64,000 nt of DNA from Nonomuraea cypriaca (GCF_015645445.1 NZ_JADOGI010000021.1:1-64000); one strand, 5' to 3'; positions 23,948 through 32,390 are shown, counted from the first letter of the stretch. Translations and numbers: made by a program. The notes: generated by a model from the sequence alone, not told the origin.

Positions 23948-24927
23948 CCGAGCTCCTGTTCCTTGTCCTGGTGCTGCTTGGCCCGGTCCTGCTCACCGAA
24001 GCTCTGCTCGCCCGCTACGAGGTGATGGCCTACACCGCCGGCTGGCGGACTCCTACCACCGAGCTCCCGCAGGACGTGCCCTACGCTCGGGGTGCGGACC
24101 CCGACCGTCCGCCGGAGGCCTACCTGGTCTATCTGGACGGCATCGGGAAACGTCGCTTCCGCGACACCCGCGACGGGGGCCAGCTGGTCAAGGCCGTGAT
24201 CGCCGGCGCGCCGGAGCTGCGGGTGCTGGGCCAGGTTCAGCCCTACTCCCCCCTGGCCGACCCGCTCGTCGACCGCCCGGTGTGGGAGTGGCTCCGCCAT
24301 CACATCGGGATCCTGCTGTTCCTGCACAACGTCATGCAGATCTTCGTCGCCGCCGACCACCGGTACCGTCCCCTGTACAACCGCGCCGTGGGCACCCAGA
24401 TCGCCGGCCAGCTCCGCCTGGCCGGTTACCAGCCCGACAGTGGCATCCCCGTGGTGCTGCTCAGCTACAGCGGTGGCGCCCAGGTCGCCACCGGCGCGGT
24501 GGAAGAACTGCACGCCCAGTTGCGTGCCCAGCTCCTGCTGATCACCCTCGGCGGGTTCCACAACGGCGCCAACGATCTCACCCACGCCGATCACCTGTAT
24601 CGGCTCACCAGCGAGAGCGACTGGATCGAGCGGGTCGGCACCTGGATCTTCCCCCAGCGCTGGCGGCTGTTCCGCCGCAGCGGATGGAACCGGGCCCGCC
24701 GCGCCAGCAAGATCACCGCACACTTCCTGGATCCGGCCACCCACATCGGCCGGAACAGCTACATCAGCCCGGACGCGAAGATGCCTGACGGTCGCAGTTA
24801 CGTCGACCGCACCGCCGACACGGTGATCGCCCTCATCCGTGCCTATTGCGGCCGGGCTCGCGTCCCGAGCCGGGAGCCCGCACCGAAGCAGAGCATGCCG
24901 GATCCGCCTGCCTCAGCAGTCGGTTGA
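23944..24927 (+). CDS. Membrane-anchored alpha/beta-hydrolase-like protein
   Basis: ATG 23944 overlaps the previous stop; the product has 327 residues. A single N-terminal membrane helix (LLFLVLVLLGPVLLTEALLA) is followed by a soluble domain with YLVYLDGIGKRRF and VVLLSYSGGAQVATG. The latter is a G/SxSxG-type nucleophile elbow preceded by a beta strand. The acid and His are not obvious. It ends the four-gene operon. A lipase or thioesterase role fits the patatin and glycosyltransferase, but the family is not one I can name. Confidence 0.6.
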   Translation: MTELLFLVLVLLGPVLLTEALLARYEVMAYTAGWRTPTTELPQDVPYARGADPDRPPEAYLVYLDGIGKRRFRDTRDGGQLVKAVIAGAPELRVLGQVQPYSPLADPLVDRPVWEWLRHHIGILLFLHNVMQIFVAADHRYRPLYNRAVGTQIAGQLRLAGYQPDSGIPVVLLSYSGGAQVATGAVEELHAQLRAQLLLITLGGFHNGANDLTHADHLYRLTSESDWIERVGTWIFPQRWRLFRRSGWNRARRASKITAHFLDPATHIGRNSYISPDAKMPDGRSYVDRTADTVIALIRAYCGRARVPSREPAPKQSMPDPPASAVG

Positions 24928-24944
24928 TGATTGGGATGGCACCC

Positions 24945-25340
24945 TCAGCCGGCTCGCTTGAGGTCGGCGGCGAGCAGATTCTCCAGGCAGGTCAGCTCGC
25001 CGCTGCGGGAGGCCAGCGCGAACGCCCGCAGGAGACGGCTGCGGGCGAGCGAGCTGAACGAATAACGGCGAGTGGCAGTGATACGCGCACGTGCGCGCTT
25101 CACGAGTTGCCTCGCATTCGCCGTGCCGATCTGAAGGGTCTCCGCGATCTGCCGGTACGGGTACTCGAAGCCCTCGCGCAGCACATAAGCGGCCCGTTCC
25201 GAGGGCGGCAGACGTTCGAGCACCAGTTGGACGGCGAGCTCGATCGCCGCACCTCTTTCGGTCTCCACCTGCGGGCCGGCCTCGTGGTCCGCCTCTTCCT
25301 CGTGCAGCCAGGAAGCGACGTGACTCGCGGCGACTTCGCT
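24945..25340 (-). pseudogene. Remnant of an ECF sigma factor (SigJ/ECF41-like)
   Basis: The recognisable part has ERGAAIELAVQLVLERLPPS, ERAAYVLREGFEYPYRQIAE and ANARQLVKRARARI, the region-4 HTH of SigJ-like factors. Region 2, normally upstream, is missing (the frame before 25340 is unrelated), and the C-terminal SnoaL-like domain is cut at LLAADLKRAG. The remnant cannot act as a sigma factor. Confidence 0.75.
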
Positions 25341-25701
25341 CACCGTGGAACCGGTGCGGTGGGCCATGGCACGCTGCGCCGATGGCGGGATCATGCGGTC
25401 GTCGTCACCCGTGCCGCGAGGCGGTTCACGCGTCGGGCACGCGCTCATCCGCGCCAGGCACATGGTGGTCGCGGCCGGCGACGGCGACCGCGGATCGAAC
25501 ATCAGTGCAGGGTGTTTCGGCCGGCGTTGGAGCCGTATCGGCTGCCATGCGCTCCCGCGGACTTGGCTACCAGCGTGAGGCAACAGGGCCGTGGCAGATG
25601 CTGGTGCTACGGCGGGCCGGCATCCTGAGCGCAAGCTTTCCTGCCACCGTGGGCGATGGCGCAGGCCTCGTGGGATGAGTAAGGCTCGCTCTAGAGGCGG
25701 C
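25341..25701. other. Intergenic, no gene recognised
   Basis: This stretch lies between the sigma-factor remnant and the FMN reductase gene. Open frames exist on both strands but none shows homology or a ribosome site. It is probably the decayed N-terminal half of the sigma-factor locus. Confidence 0.4.
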
Positions 25702-26271
25702 CTACAGGTGCGGGATGTCGTGGTGGTGGCGCCGGATGTGCGCCGCGAAGGCCCGCATGTATCCGGTCAGAAGGTCGGCGGTGGCTGGCACCTGGATATG
25801 TCCGCTCTCGTCGTCGATCAGTCCCTTGGTGAACTGGATGTAGGCCTCGGGCTGACCCATCACCGGCGAGTTGGTGAAGGACAGGATGGTCTTGAGGTGC
25901 TGCTGTGCGACCGCGGTGGAGATCGCGCCGGGCGAGGCTCCGATGATCGCGGACGGCTTGCCGTTCAGCACGTTGGATCCATAGGGCCGGGTCGCCCAGT
26001 CGATGGCGTTCTTCAGCGCACCCGGGATGGACCGGTTGTACTCCGGGGTGACGAACAGGAGGGCGTCGGAGGCTTTGATCGCGTCCTTGAACTCCTGGGC
26101 CACGGCGGGATAGTTCGGGTCGTGGTCGTGGTTGTACAGGGGCAGCCCGCCGATGGGGATCTCCGCGAGGCGGAGTTCCGGCGGCGCGAGACGGCTCAAA
26201 GCCAGAGCGAGCTTCCTGTTGATCGATTTTTGGGACAGGCTCCCGACGATATAGCCAACGTTGTAAGTCAT
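25702..26271 (-). CDS. NADPH-dependent FMN reductase
   Basis: ATG 26271 (MTYNVGYIVGSLSQKSINRK) gives 189 residues. The FMN-phosphate loop GSLSQKSINRKLA and the flavin-side motif VTPEYNRSIPGALKNAIDW are textbook for the SsuE/YieF/ArsH-like family. The enzyme reduces FMN, quinones or azo compounds with NAD(P)H. It follows the nitroreductase gene on the same strand, with about 70 bp between them, and probably shares its promoter and MarR control. Confidence 0.9.
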   Translation of the reverse strand: MTYNVGYIVGSLSQKSINRKLALALSRLAPPELRLAEIPIGGLPLYNHDHDPNYPAVAQEFKDAIKASDALLFVTPEYNRSIPGALKNAIDWATRPYGSNVLNGKPSAIIGASPGAISTAVAQQHLKTILSFTNSPVMGQPEAYIQFTKGLIDDESGHIQVPATADLLTGYMRAFAAHIRRHHHDIPHL

Positions 26272-26344
26272 TGCATTTCCTCTCAAAGTTATGAACTTGG
26301 CTTCATCTACACCTCGATCGGTGTTGATGATCCCTCTCCGTGGG

Positions 26345-27016
26345 CTAGCCCCCGACGAACATGACCGTCTCGTCGAGCGGTGCCCGGCCCGTACGGGCGT
26401 AGTCCACCGTGACGTCCTCGAATCCGATCGACATGCCGCAGAAGAGAAGCAACTCGTCCGGAGGGGACAGGATCTCCGCGACGGTCTTGTGATACTTCGA
26501 CCACGCCATCTGCGTGCAACTGTGCAGCCCTTCGGCGCGCAGCAGCAGCATGACGGTCTGCAGGAACATGCCGACGTCGGACCATTGCGGCAGGCCCATG
26601 TCGCGGTCGATGTAGCAGAACAGGGCGGCGGGCGCGCCATAACATTCCCAGTTCTCGGCGGCGGCCCGCTGGCGCGCCTCCAAGTCCTCGCGCGCGATAC
26701 CCAGCGCGCCGTAGTGCTCCTGGCCGAAGGCGAATTTGCGCTCGTGGTACGGGGACTTCAGAGCGGCCGGGTAGTTCTCGTACTCCGGCTCGTCCCAAGG
26801 GTCGCCCGCGGCCAGGCGCTTGCCCATGCGCTCCTTGAGCTCGGCCAGCGGCCTGCCGGTAAGCACGTAGGCGTGCCAGGGCTGGATGTTCGATGCGGAC
26901 GGCGCCCAAGCCGCGGCGGACAGCACGCGCTGGAGCACCTCCCTCGGGATGCGCCGGCCGGTGAATCTGCGCACCGCCCGTCGGCTCATGACCGCCTCAT
27001 AGACGTCCAAGATCAT
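26345..27016 (-). CDS. Nitroreductase-family flavoprotein
   Basis: This 223-residue protein begins MILDVYEAVMSRRAVRRFTG, the FMN-phosphate-binding SRR-x-RxF motif. It has APSASNIQPWHAYVLTG, the typical N-x-QPW flavin contact, and GLHSCTQMAWSKY in the C-terminal half. The family reduces nitro, quinone and ene substrates. It lies between the MarR operator region (27062-27101) and the FMN reductase gene, consistent with an inducible detoxification operon. Confidence 0.9.
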   Translation of the reverse strand: MILDVYEAVMSRRAVRRFTGRRIPREVLQRVLSAAAWAPSASNIQPWHAYVLTGRPLAELKERMGKRLAAGDPWDEPEYENYPAALKSPYHERKFAFGQEHYGALGIAREDLEARQRAAAENWECYGAPAALFCYIDRDMGLPQWSDVGMFLQTVMLLLRAEGLHSCTQMAWSKYHKTVAEILSPPDELLLFCGMSIGFEDVTVDYARTGRAPLDETVMFVGG

Positions 27017-27061
27017 TCACCTTCTACCCGCTCAACGCGCCCTAGTCTGTCGCGTTTGTAA

Positions 27062-27101
27062 CGCTATCATTCACGATAGTATCATTCAATACGATATAGC
27101 G
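27062..27101. promoter_or_regulatory. MarR-type palindromic operator upstream of the nitroreductase gene
   Basis: An AT-rich stretch bounded by CGCTAT and ATAGCG contains CTATCATTCACGATAG and GTATCATTCAATAC. The second matches the palindrome GTATCACTTGATAC upstream of the marR gene at 11 of 14 positions. It lies 45 bp before the nitroreductase start, in an otherwise GC-rich region. Confidence 0.6.
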
Positions 27102-27156
27102 CGCGCGGACTTCTGGCATCGAGGCTCCCGTCCGGTTCGGTAGTGGCGGCGAGCGC

Positions 27157-27642
27157 CTACGCCTCACCGTCCGCGGGGTAGGCAAACCGGGTCAACAGAT
27201 CCCTCAGCTGCTCGGGCTCTCCGGGACCCAGCTCCGCGACCAGACTTTTGGCCAGTGGCTCCGCTGCCACATGGGCTGCATCGAAGAGCTCGACGCCTTG
27301 AGGTGTGATCTCCACTGCCCGTACCCGCCGGTCCCCCGGAACGCTCTTGCGTACGGCCAGCCCCTTACGCTCCAGGTCGTCCACGACTCGCATGATCGCT
27401 GCCTTGTCCGACCCCGTCGCTGCCGCCAAGTCCCGCTGGACCGTGGGCCCGCGGTTGACCAGCACGATCAGCACGGCAAAATGCCGCATCTCGATGCCGA
27501 GCGGCCGAACCGCCTCCGTCATCACCGTGGCCGCACGCCAGTGCGCCTGCCGCAGCAGCAGGCCGAGAGCGAAAGGCGAGGCGTCTCCAGGGCGGTCGGT
27601 TGCACGCGAGGCCGTAGTTGCGCGGGGAACGTTGGTGCTCAT
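27157..27642 (-). CDS. MarR-family regulator
   Basis: This 161-residue protein has a winged HTH typical of MarR: MRHFAVLIVLVNRG, VQRDLAAATGSDKAAIMRVV, DDLERKGLAVRKSVPGDRRV. The DxR-x-R wing is intact. It is transcribed in the same direction as the nitroreductase and FMN reductase genes. Matching palindromes in front of both transcription units suggest it represses itself and them, with relief by a phenolic or nitroaromatic ligand. Confidence 0.88.
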   Translation of the reverse strand: MSTNVPRATTASRATDRPGDASPFALGLLLRQAHWRAATVMTEAVRPLGIEMRHFAVLIVLVNRGPTVQRDLAAATGSDKAAIMRVVDDLERKGLAVRKSVPGDRRVRAVEITPQGVELFDAAHVAAEPLAKSLVAELGPGEPEQLRDLLTRFAYPADGEA

Positions 27643-27677
27643 AAACCCATATTAACAGCACTCTTTCATTCGATACC

Positions 27678-27691
27678 GTATCACTTGATAC
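27678..27691. promoter_or_regulatory. MarR-type operator upstream of marR
   Basis: GTATCACTTGATAC is a palindrome with 6-bp arms, 36 bp upstream of the MarR start. A second, overlapping palindrome GATACCGTATC lies just to its left. The sequence is related to the site at 27062-27101. Confidence 0.6.
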
Positions 27692-27934
27692 AAATATGAC
27701 TTGGTGCCGTGAGGAGAAAGGGCGCACCACGACCGCCTCTGCCCGAGGGCGGTACCGATCGACGGGGTGTCGCCTTCGTTGTGTGTCGTTGTGCACGCTC
27801 GCGCTGATGTGTGCGTTTGTACGCAGAACGCCGGGTCGTGACTGCCTAGATTGAGCGTCGTCCGGAGCGATCAACACGGATCGCGTCGGACGGTGAAACC
27901 CCCGAACACTCCTCACATCCAGGGACAGGTCGTC

Positions 27935-28405
27935 ATGTTGAAGCTTCGTAACGTTCTCGCCGGCACGGTTCTTGCCGGCGCGGTGCTGGCCGGTGTGGCC
28001 GCCGCCCCCGCCCAGGCCGCCACCGCCTCCACTGCCTCCACCGCGAGCGTGCTCTCTGCGGCGTCTTTCACCAAGCACTGGTTCGACGGCTACTCCGGCT
28101 ACGGCCGGGGCGAGTCGCGTGGTGAGCGTTCTTACTACAAGGGCTACTACTACTTCGCCAACGGTCGCTACTACTTCGACGTCGACGTGTGGGACCGTGA
28201 CCATGACCGTGAGAACACCTACGTGGACTTCTGGTACCACGACGACCGTGGCTGGCACCAGGGTCGCCGGTTCGTGACAGGCGGGCACGGCAAGTACCGC
28301 TTCAGCTACAGCGCCCGCGGCGGCTTCGACGGTTACAAGTTCCGTATCGGTGAGGGCCGTTCGGGTCACTTCGACTGGAGTCGCTACTCCAACCGTTCCT
28401 GGTGA
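27935..28405 (+). CDS. Secreted small Tyr/Gly-rich protein
   Basis: ATG 27935 gives 156 residues. A classical signal peptide is present (LKLRNVLAGTVLAGAVLAG, cleavage after AQA near residue 29). The mature part is rich in Tyr, Gly, Arg and Asp (KGYYYFANGRYYFDVDVWDR, GHGKYRFSYSARGGFDGYKF), with a beta-sandwich feel. It resembles small secreted proteins of streptosporangial genomes with no known role. A long leader region lies upstream. The gene ends 35 bp before a tRNA-like att repeat. Confidence 0.75.
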   Translation: MLKLRNVLAGTVLAGAVLAGVAAAPAQAATASTASTASVLSAASFTKHWFDGYSGYGRGESRGERSYYKGYYYFANGRYYFDVDVWDRDHDRENTYVDFWYHDDRGWHQGRRFVTGGHGKYRFSYSARGGFDGYKFRIGEGRSGHFDWSRYSNRSW

Positions 28406-28439
28406 CCCCGAACGCCTCCATGGCCGGCCTTGCTCGGGC

Positions 28440-28480
28440 GAACGGTCACGCCCTGTAAAACCGTCGGTTCAGCCTGCGTA
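28440..28480 (+). repeat. Att-like repeat matching 15141-15181
   Basis: The sequence begins GAACGGTCACGCCCTGTAAA and matches the first 41 bases of the 15141 tRNA-Tyr-like remnant with two changes. The T-arm and acceptor seen there are missing here. The pair would bound a 13.3-kb segment. Confidence 0.6.
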
Positions 28481-28526
28481 CGCGATGATGGCCGCCCTTT
28501 TGAGACGGTCGAGGGCGCGGCGTGGT

Positions 28527-29324
28527 TTACCCCGGACGGCGGCCCCAGGCCGACACCATCGGCGCGGTGGCCAGGTCCATGCCTCCGGCCGCCACGTTGG
28601 CCAGGTGCCGCTCGACCTCGTCCTCGGTCGCGTGGCCGCCGGCGACCAGGCCGTCGCGGATGTGTGCGATGGTCGCTGTCTCCAGCAGGTCGCAGGCGGG
28701 AGAGGCGATCGGGAAGTAGGCCTCGGCCGCCACGTCGACCAGTCCGGCGGCGCGGAGCAGCCCGGGAAGCCGCCGTCCGTACGCGAGGTCGGCGCCGCGC
28801 CCGGCCAGCATCGCGCGGAACCCGGTGCGGATCCGGTTGGCCAGCCGCTCACGTTCCCCGTGCTCGTACGGGGAGCTCAGCGGCTGCAGCGCGGGGTCGG
28901 CGTCCTCGAGAAGGATGCGGCCACCAGGTTTCAGGGCCGCGATCATCGACCCCAGGGCCCGCTCGCGGTCGGCTACGTGCACCAGCACCAGGCGGGCGTG
29001 CACGAGGTCGAACGCCTCATCGGGAGGGTCGTCGCGGGCGACGTCGTGCCGGCGTACCTCCATCACCGGGCCGGCCGCGTCACGGGTCCAGGAGACGTCG
29101 ATGTCGGTCGCCAGGACCCGGCCGGTGGGCCCGACGCGTTCGGCCAGCCCGCGCGGGACGGACGGCCCCCCGGCCCCGACCTCCCAGCACCGCCACCCGG
29201 GCCCGATTCCGAAGTCGTCGATCCGCCGGAACGTCGGTGGATCGAAGATCGCCGACAGCGCCGCGAAACGCACCCCGGCCTCCGCCCGCGCGTTGTCGAG
29301 CAGGTAACCGATCTCGTCCGTCAT
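28527..29324 (-). CDS. SAM-dependent methyltransferase
   Basis: ATG 29324 (MTDEIGYLLDNARAEAGVRF) gives 265 residues. Motif I is CWEVGAGGPSVPRGLAERVG, the acidic ribose contact is ATDIDVSW, and motif III follows as LKPGGRILLEDADP. The class I fold is clear. The substrate cannot be told. The open frame continues upstream, but the chosen start agrees with the family's length. Its neighbours are unrelated detoxification-type enzymes. Confidence 0.85.
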   Translation of the reverse strand: MTDEIGYLLDNARAEAGVRFAALSAIFDPPTFRRIDDFGIGPGWRCWEVGAGGPSVPRGLAERVGPTGRVLATDIDVSWTRDAAGPVMEVRRHDVARDDPPDEAFDLVHARLVLVHVADRERALGSMIAALKPGGRILLEDADPALQPLSSPYEHGERERLANRIRTGFRAMLAGRGADLAYGRRLPGLLRAAGLVDVAAEAYFPIASPACDLLETATIAHIRDGLVAGGHATEDEVERHLANVAAGGMDLATAPMVSAWGRRPG

Positions 29325-29442
29325 GGACCGATGATGCATCATTCCGGGCCTTCCGCGTTCCTCGTGGGGGAGCCGCCCGGTCGTCACGGGCTGGAGCAGA
29401 CGCGGTCCGGCGCCGAGCGCGCGGGCGGAGCCACGCGCCGCC

Positions 29443-30282
29443 TCAGCGCAGCCCGTGCCTGCCCATCCAGCCGGCGATGGCCGTGGCGATCGCCTGAGGT
29501 TGCTCTTCCGGAGTGCTGTGGCCGGCGACGCCATGCTTTTCGATCTCGAGAGCGGCCATGTTGCCGGCGCACCACTCGACCATCTCGTGGCCCATCATGG
29601 CGCCCTGGCCGGGCTCGAACGCGATCAACAGCTTGGGTACGCCGGTGCTGGTCGCCAGCCACGTGTCGTACGCCTCGACGATGGCCACGACGTCGGCAGG
29701 CTCGCCGCCGAGTGGCATCGATCGCGCCCATCGAAGGATCGGCAGGCGGCTGTCCCGGGTGGGGAACGGCTTGCGGTAGACGGCGAGATCCTCCTCCGGG
29801 AGGCCACTGCCCTCGATGAACAGGTTGTCGTCCAGGAGTATGGTCTCGCCGGCACCCTCCGTCTTGATCGCCTTGAACAGCTCCCGCCCGGCTTCGGGGA
29901 ACTCCTCCCAGGACATCGGCTTCACGATCGTCTCGGTGAACGCGATGCCGCGCACGCGTCCGGGGTGGCGGGCCGCCCAGTCGAAGGCGAGCGCGCCGCC
30001 CCAGTCGTGCCCGATGAGGACCACGTCATCGAGGTCCAAGGCGTCGAACCAGGCGTCCAGATAGCGCGCATGATCGCTGAATGCGTAGTCGATGCCGGGC
30101 TTCCCGGAGTTCCCCATTCCGATCAGATCGGGTGCGAGCCGCCGGCCGGGGTCACCGACGGCGGGCATGATGTGACGCCACAAATAGGATGAGTGCGGGT
30201 TCCCGTGCAGGAAGACCATCGGTGTTCCCGTCCCGAGTTCCCGGTAGAACATCGTCGAGTCGAGAATGTGCGCGGTTGGCAT
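29443..30282 (-). CDS. Haloalkane dehalogenase
   Basis: The 279-residue alpha/beta hydrolase has the dehalogenase signatures: the oxyanion HGNPHSSYLWRHIMP, the Asp nucleophile in LIGHDWGGALAFDWA, and a cap region (MSWEEFPEAGRELFKAIKTE). The catalytic His is in VAGHSTPEEQPQAI, followed by the EEQP block typical of the family. Such enzymes swap halide for hydroxyl on haloalkanes with no cofactor. The acid residue is probably the Glu in the SWEE/FTETIV segment. It appears intact. Confidence 0.9.
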   Translation of the reverse strand: MPTAHILDSTMFYRELGTGTPMVFLHGNPHSSYLWRHIMPAVGDPGRRLAPDLIGMGNSGKPGIDYAFSDHARYLDAWFDALDLDDVVLIGHDWGGALAFDWAARHPGRVRGIAFTETIVKPMSWEEFPEAGRELFKAIKTEGAGETILLDDNLFIEGSGLPEEDLAVYRKPFPTRDSRLPILRWARSMPLGGEPADVVAIVEAYDTWLATSTGVPKLLIAFEPGQGAMMGHEMVEWCAGNMAALEIEKHGVAGHSTPEEQPQAIATAIAGWMGRHGLR

Positions 30283-30306
30283 GGCAGACCTTTCTGTTGC
30301 GACAAA

Positions 30307-30702
30307 TCACGTGTTGAGGTTCATCACCAGGTCGACGGCGATCTCGACCACCACCCGCCCGGGTGGGTTGGGCGGTGATGATGAGTAGCGCCTGGTGTAT
30401 CCCCGTGCTCCTTCGGCGACCCGCAGCGGGTCGCCGGACACGGTGGCCGTACCTTCGAGTGTGATCCAGCGGAAGCCCGCGACCTGGCAGAGCGCGGCGC
30501 GGCTTCCGGGGGCCGACAGGAGGTTCCTGGCCTTGCGGGACGAGCCGGCCGTCATGACGCGGGCCAGTCCCGCGTCGCGGTCCCAGGTGAAACGGACGGC
30601 CACCACGTGGGGAGACCCGTCCGGCCGGAAGGTGGTCAGGGTGGCGAGATGCGGCTCGGCCAGGAAGCGCTCCGCGGAGGCCGGCAACGGCAGTGTGGTC
30701 AT
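30307..30702 (-). CDS. PPOX-class (pyridoxamine-phosphate-oxidase-fold) F420- or flavin-dependent protein
   Basis: ATG 30702 (MTTLPLPASAERFLAEPHLA) gives 131 residues. TLTTFRPDGSPHVVAVRFTW and RKARNLLSAPGSRAAL mark the split-barrel FDOR/PPOX fold found in many actinobacterial F420-dependent reductases. The last third has ITLEGTATVSGDPLRVAEGA. It is coupled to a truncated NAD-binding gene by a 4-bp overlap. The cofactor is not decided by sequence alone. Confidence 0.82.
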   Translation of the reverse strand: MTTLPLPASAERFLAEPHLATLTTFRPDGSPHVVAVRFTWDRDAGLARVMTAGSSRKARNLLSAPGSRAALCQVAGFRWITLEGTATVSGDPLRVAEGARGYTRRYSSSPPNPPGRVVVEIAVDLVMNLNT

Positions 30703-30923
30703 GTGAAGGCGACGACGTTCCACGCCGCCGCGACGAGGAGGAACAGCACGTCGGCGCCGTCGAGTACGGGGCGAAGGCTTTCCGGGTCGGCGAGATCGGC
30801 CTGCCGGTGCCCCGGCAGTTCGGCCGGTCGCCGGGAGACGGCCGTTACTTGCTCACTTGCCTGGGCGAGCGCGTGGACCAGCGGTTGCCCGGCATTTCCT
30901 GTGGCGCCAGTTACTACGATCAC
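30699..30923 (-). pseudogene. NmrA-like NAD(P)-binding protein, truncated after the first third
   Basis: GTG 30923 has GGAG 6 bp upstream. The frame has the Rossmann start VIVVTGATGNAGQPLVHALA, ASEQVTAVSRRP and the second strand region (DVLFLLVA), then ends at residue 74. Intact NmrA/SDRa proteins run to about 280 residues. A deletion has apparently fused the N-terminus to the start region of the PPOX gene (ATGA overlap). Confidence 0.7.
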
Positions 30924-30997
30924 GAACAGCTCCGTTCCGAATCGGCGACTCGGGGAAGCTAACATCCTTCGTATAGTAGGTACCTAAAGGAAAGTGA

Positions 30998-31462
30998 CTA
31001 TGTCAGAGGGTGTCCACGTTGCTGCTGTGCCATAAGCGCAGGTGGCCGCGACCGCGAGGAAGACCTTGGTCGTGTCTGCAGATCTGCCGGCGAGGGGATG
31101 GCGATCAGACGCAGCGCGGCGATCTCGGTGAGCGCCTGACTGGAGAGATGCCTGACCTCAGCCCATCCGGGATCGGTCGCGAGTCCTTCGGGGGTCCACT
31201 TTTCTGCGTGGGCGTGACCACTCATCAGCGATAGGCGGTCGTCGATGCGCTGCAGAAGATCATGGAGCGCTCGGGGCAAGAGTCCTGGCGATCTCTCTTC
31301 GACACTCCACGGCACCCACCCCTTCGCCCAGTCGAAGTCGAGCGCAAATTCGTCCGTTTGCCACTGGTGCCGGTCAATCCACGCGACCTGTTCGTCGGCG
31401 GAGGCGGCCAGCATGACCAAAGTCTCCGCCAGCCGCAACACCGAGGTCGGCACGTCATACAT
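30998..31462 (-). CDS. Hypothetical protein
   Basis: This 154-residue protein starts MYDVPTSVLRLAETLVMLAA. It is helical and includes DEQVAWIDRHQWQTDEFALD and WAEVRHLSSQALTEIAALRL. No motif is recognised. The C-terminal 25 residues are Arg/Pro-rich and may be non-native. It is divergently transcribed from the methyltransferase at 31578. Confidence 0.5.
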   Translation of the reverse strand: MYDVPTSVLRLAETLVMLAASADEQVAWIDRHQWQTDEFALDFDWAKGWVPWSVEERSPGLLPRALHDLLQRIDDRLSLMSGHAHAEKWTPEGLATDPGWAEVRHLSSQALTEIAALRLIAIPSPADLQTRPRSSSRSRPPALMAQQQRGHPLT

Positions 31463-31577
31463 CGAGGCCTCGGGCAGCGGGTTGCTTGTGCTTCATCTTG
31501 TTCAGGGGATCCTCGTACGCGTCCTGAGGAGGGATGATCCGGGCGACGGCGGTGTGTGGCGCTGTCAGGATTGGAGT

Positions 31578-32390
31578 ATGTCCCGCGATCTTCGGCTGCG
31601 AGCCACCTTTGACAGTGTGGCAGCCTTCTATCAAGACGCACGCCCCGACTACCCGGACGAGCTGTATTCCGACCTGCTGGCGACCACGGGGGTCACGCCA
31701 CCCGCGCACCTGCTCGAAGTCGGATGCGGCCCGGGGAAGGCCACGCTGCCATTGGCGCGGATGGGTTTCCGGATCAGCGCGGTCGAACTCGGCGGTGCCC
31801 TGGCGGCGGAGGCGCGGCACCGCCTCGCCGAATTCGCCGACGTCTCCGTGGTCACGTCGTCATTCGAAGGTTGGGAGCCGCCGACAGGGGTCCGCTTCGA
31901 TCTCGTGTACGCGGCCACGGCGTGGAAGTGGGTGGACCCGGAGGTCAAGTACGCGAAGGCAGCCGCCCTCCTCACCCAGGGCGGCCACTTGGCCGTATGG
32001 AACGCCGACCACCCGTTTCCGGCGGGCTTCGACCCGTTCTTCACCGAGATTCAGCAGGTCTATGAGGAGATCGGCGAAGGCCATGGCGGCCCGTGGCCCC
32101 CGCCACCGCCAGAGGACCAGCCTGACCCCATCGCTGCCGAGTTCGAGGCCTCCGGACACTTCACGGTGGTCGGTTCGAAGCTCTATGTATGGGCCGTGCG
32201 CTACACGGCAGACGAGTACATCGCTCTGCTGGACACGTTCTCCGGCCACATCGCCATGGACCCGGCCAAGCGTGAACCCCTCTACCAGGAGATACGCCGC
32301 CGCCTCGCCGCACGCTCGGACGGAAGACTCACCCGCCACTGGTCGGCCGTCCTCACAGTCGGCCGACGCCGGCGCGCCGCCGTTTCGTGA
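31578..32390 (+). CDS. SAM-dependent methyltransferase
   Basis: ATG 31578 (MSRDLRLRATFDSVAAFYQD) gives 270 residues, with GGAG just upstream. It has HLLEVGCGPGKATLPLARMG (motif I), ISAVELGGAL (acidic position) and LLTQGGHLAVWNADHPFP (post-motif). The ARPDYPDELY segment before motif I is typical of a large actinobacterial methyltransferase_11-type group of unknown substrate. The open frame starts earlier at 31245 without homology. Confidence 0.85.
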   Translation: MSRDLRLRATFDSVAAFYQDARPDYPDELYSDLLATTGVTPPAHLLEVGCGPGKATLPLARMGFRISAVELGGALAAEARHRLAEFADVSVVTSSFEGWEPPTGVRFDLVYAATAWKWVDPEVKYAKAAALLTQGGHLAVWNADHPFPAGFDPFFTEIQQVYEEIGEGHGGPWPPPPPEDQPDPIAAEFEASGHFTVVGSKLYVWAVRYTADEYIALLDTFSGHIAMDPAKREPLYQEIRRRLAARSDGRLTRHWSAVLTVGRRRRAAVS

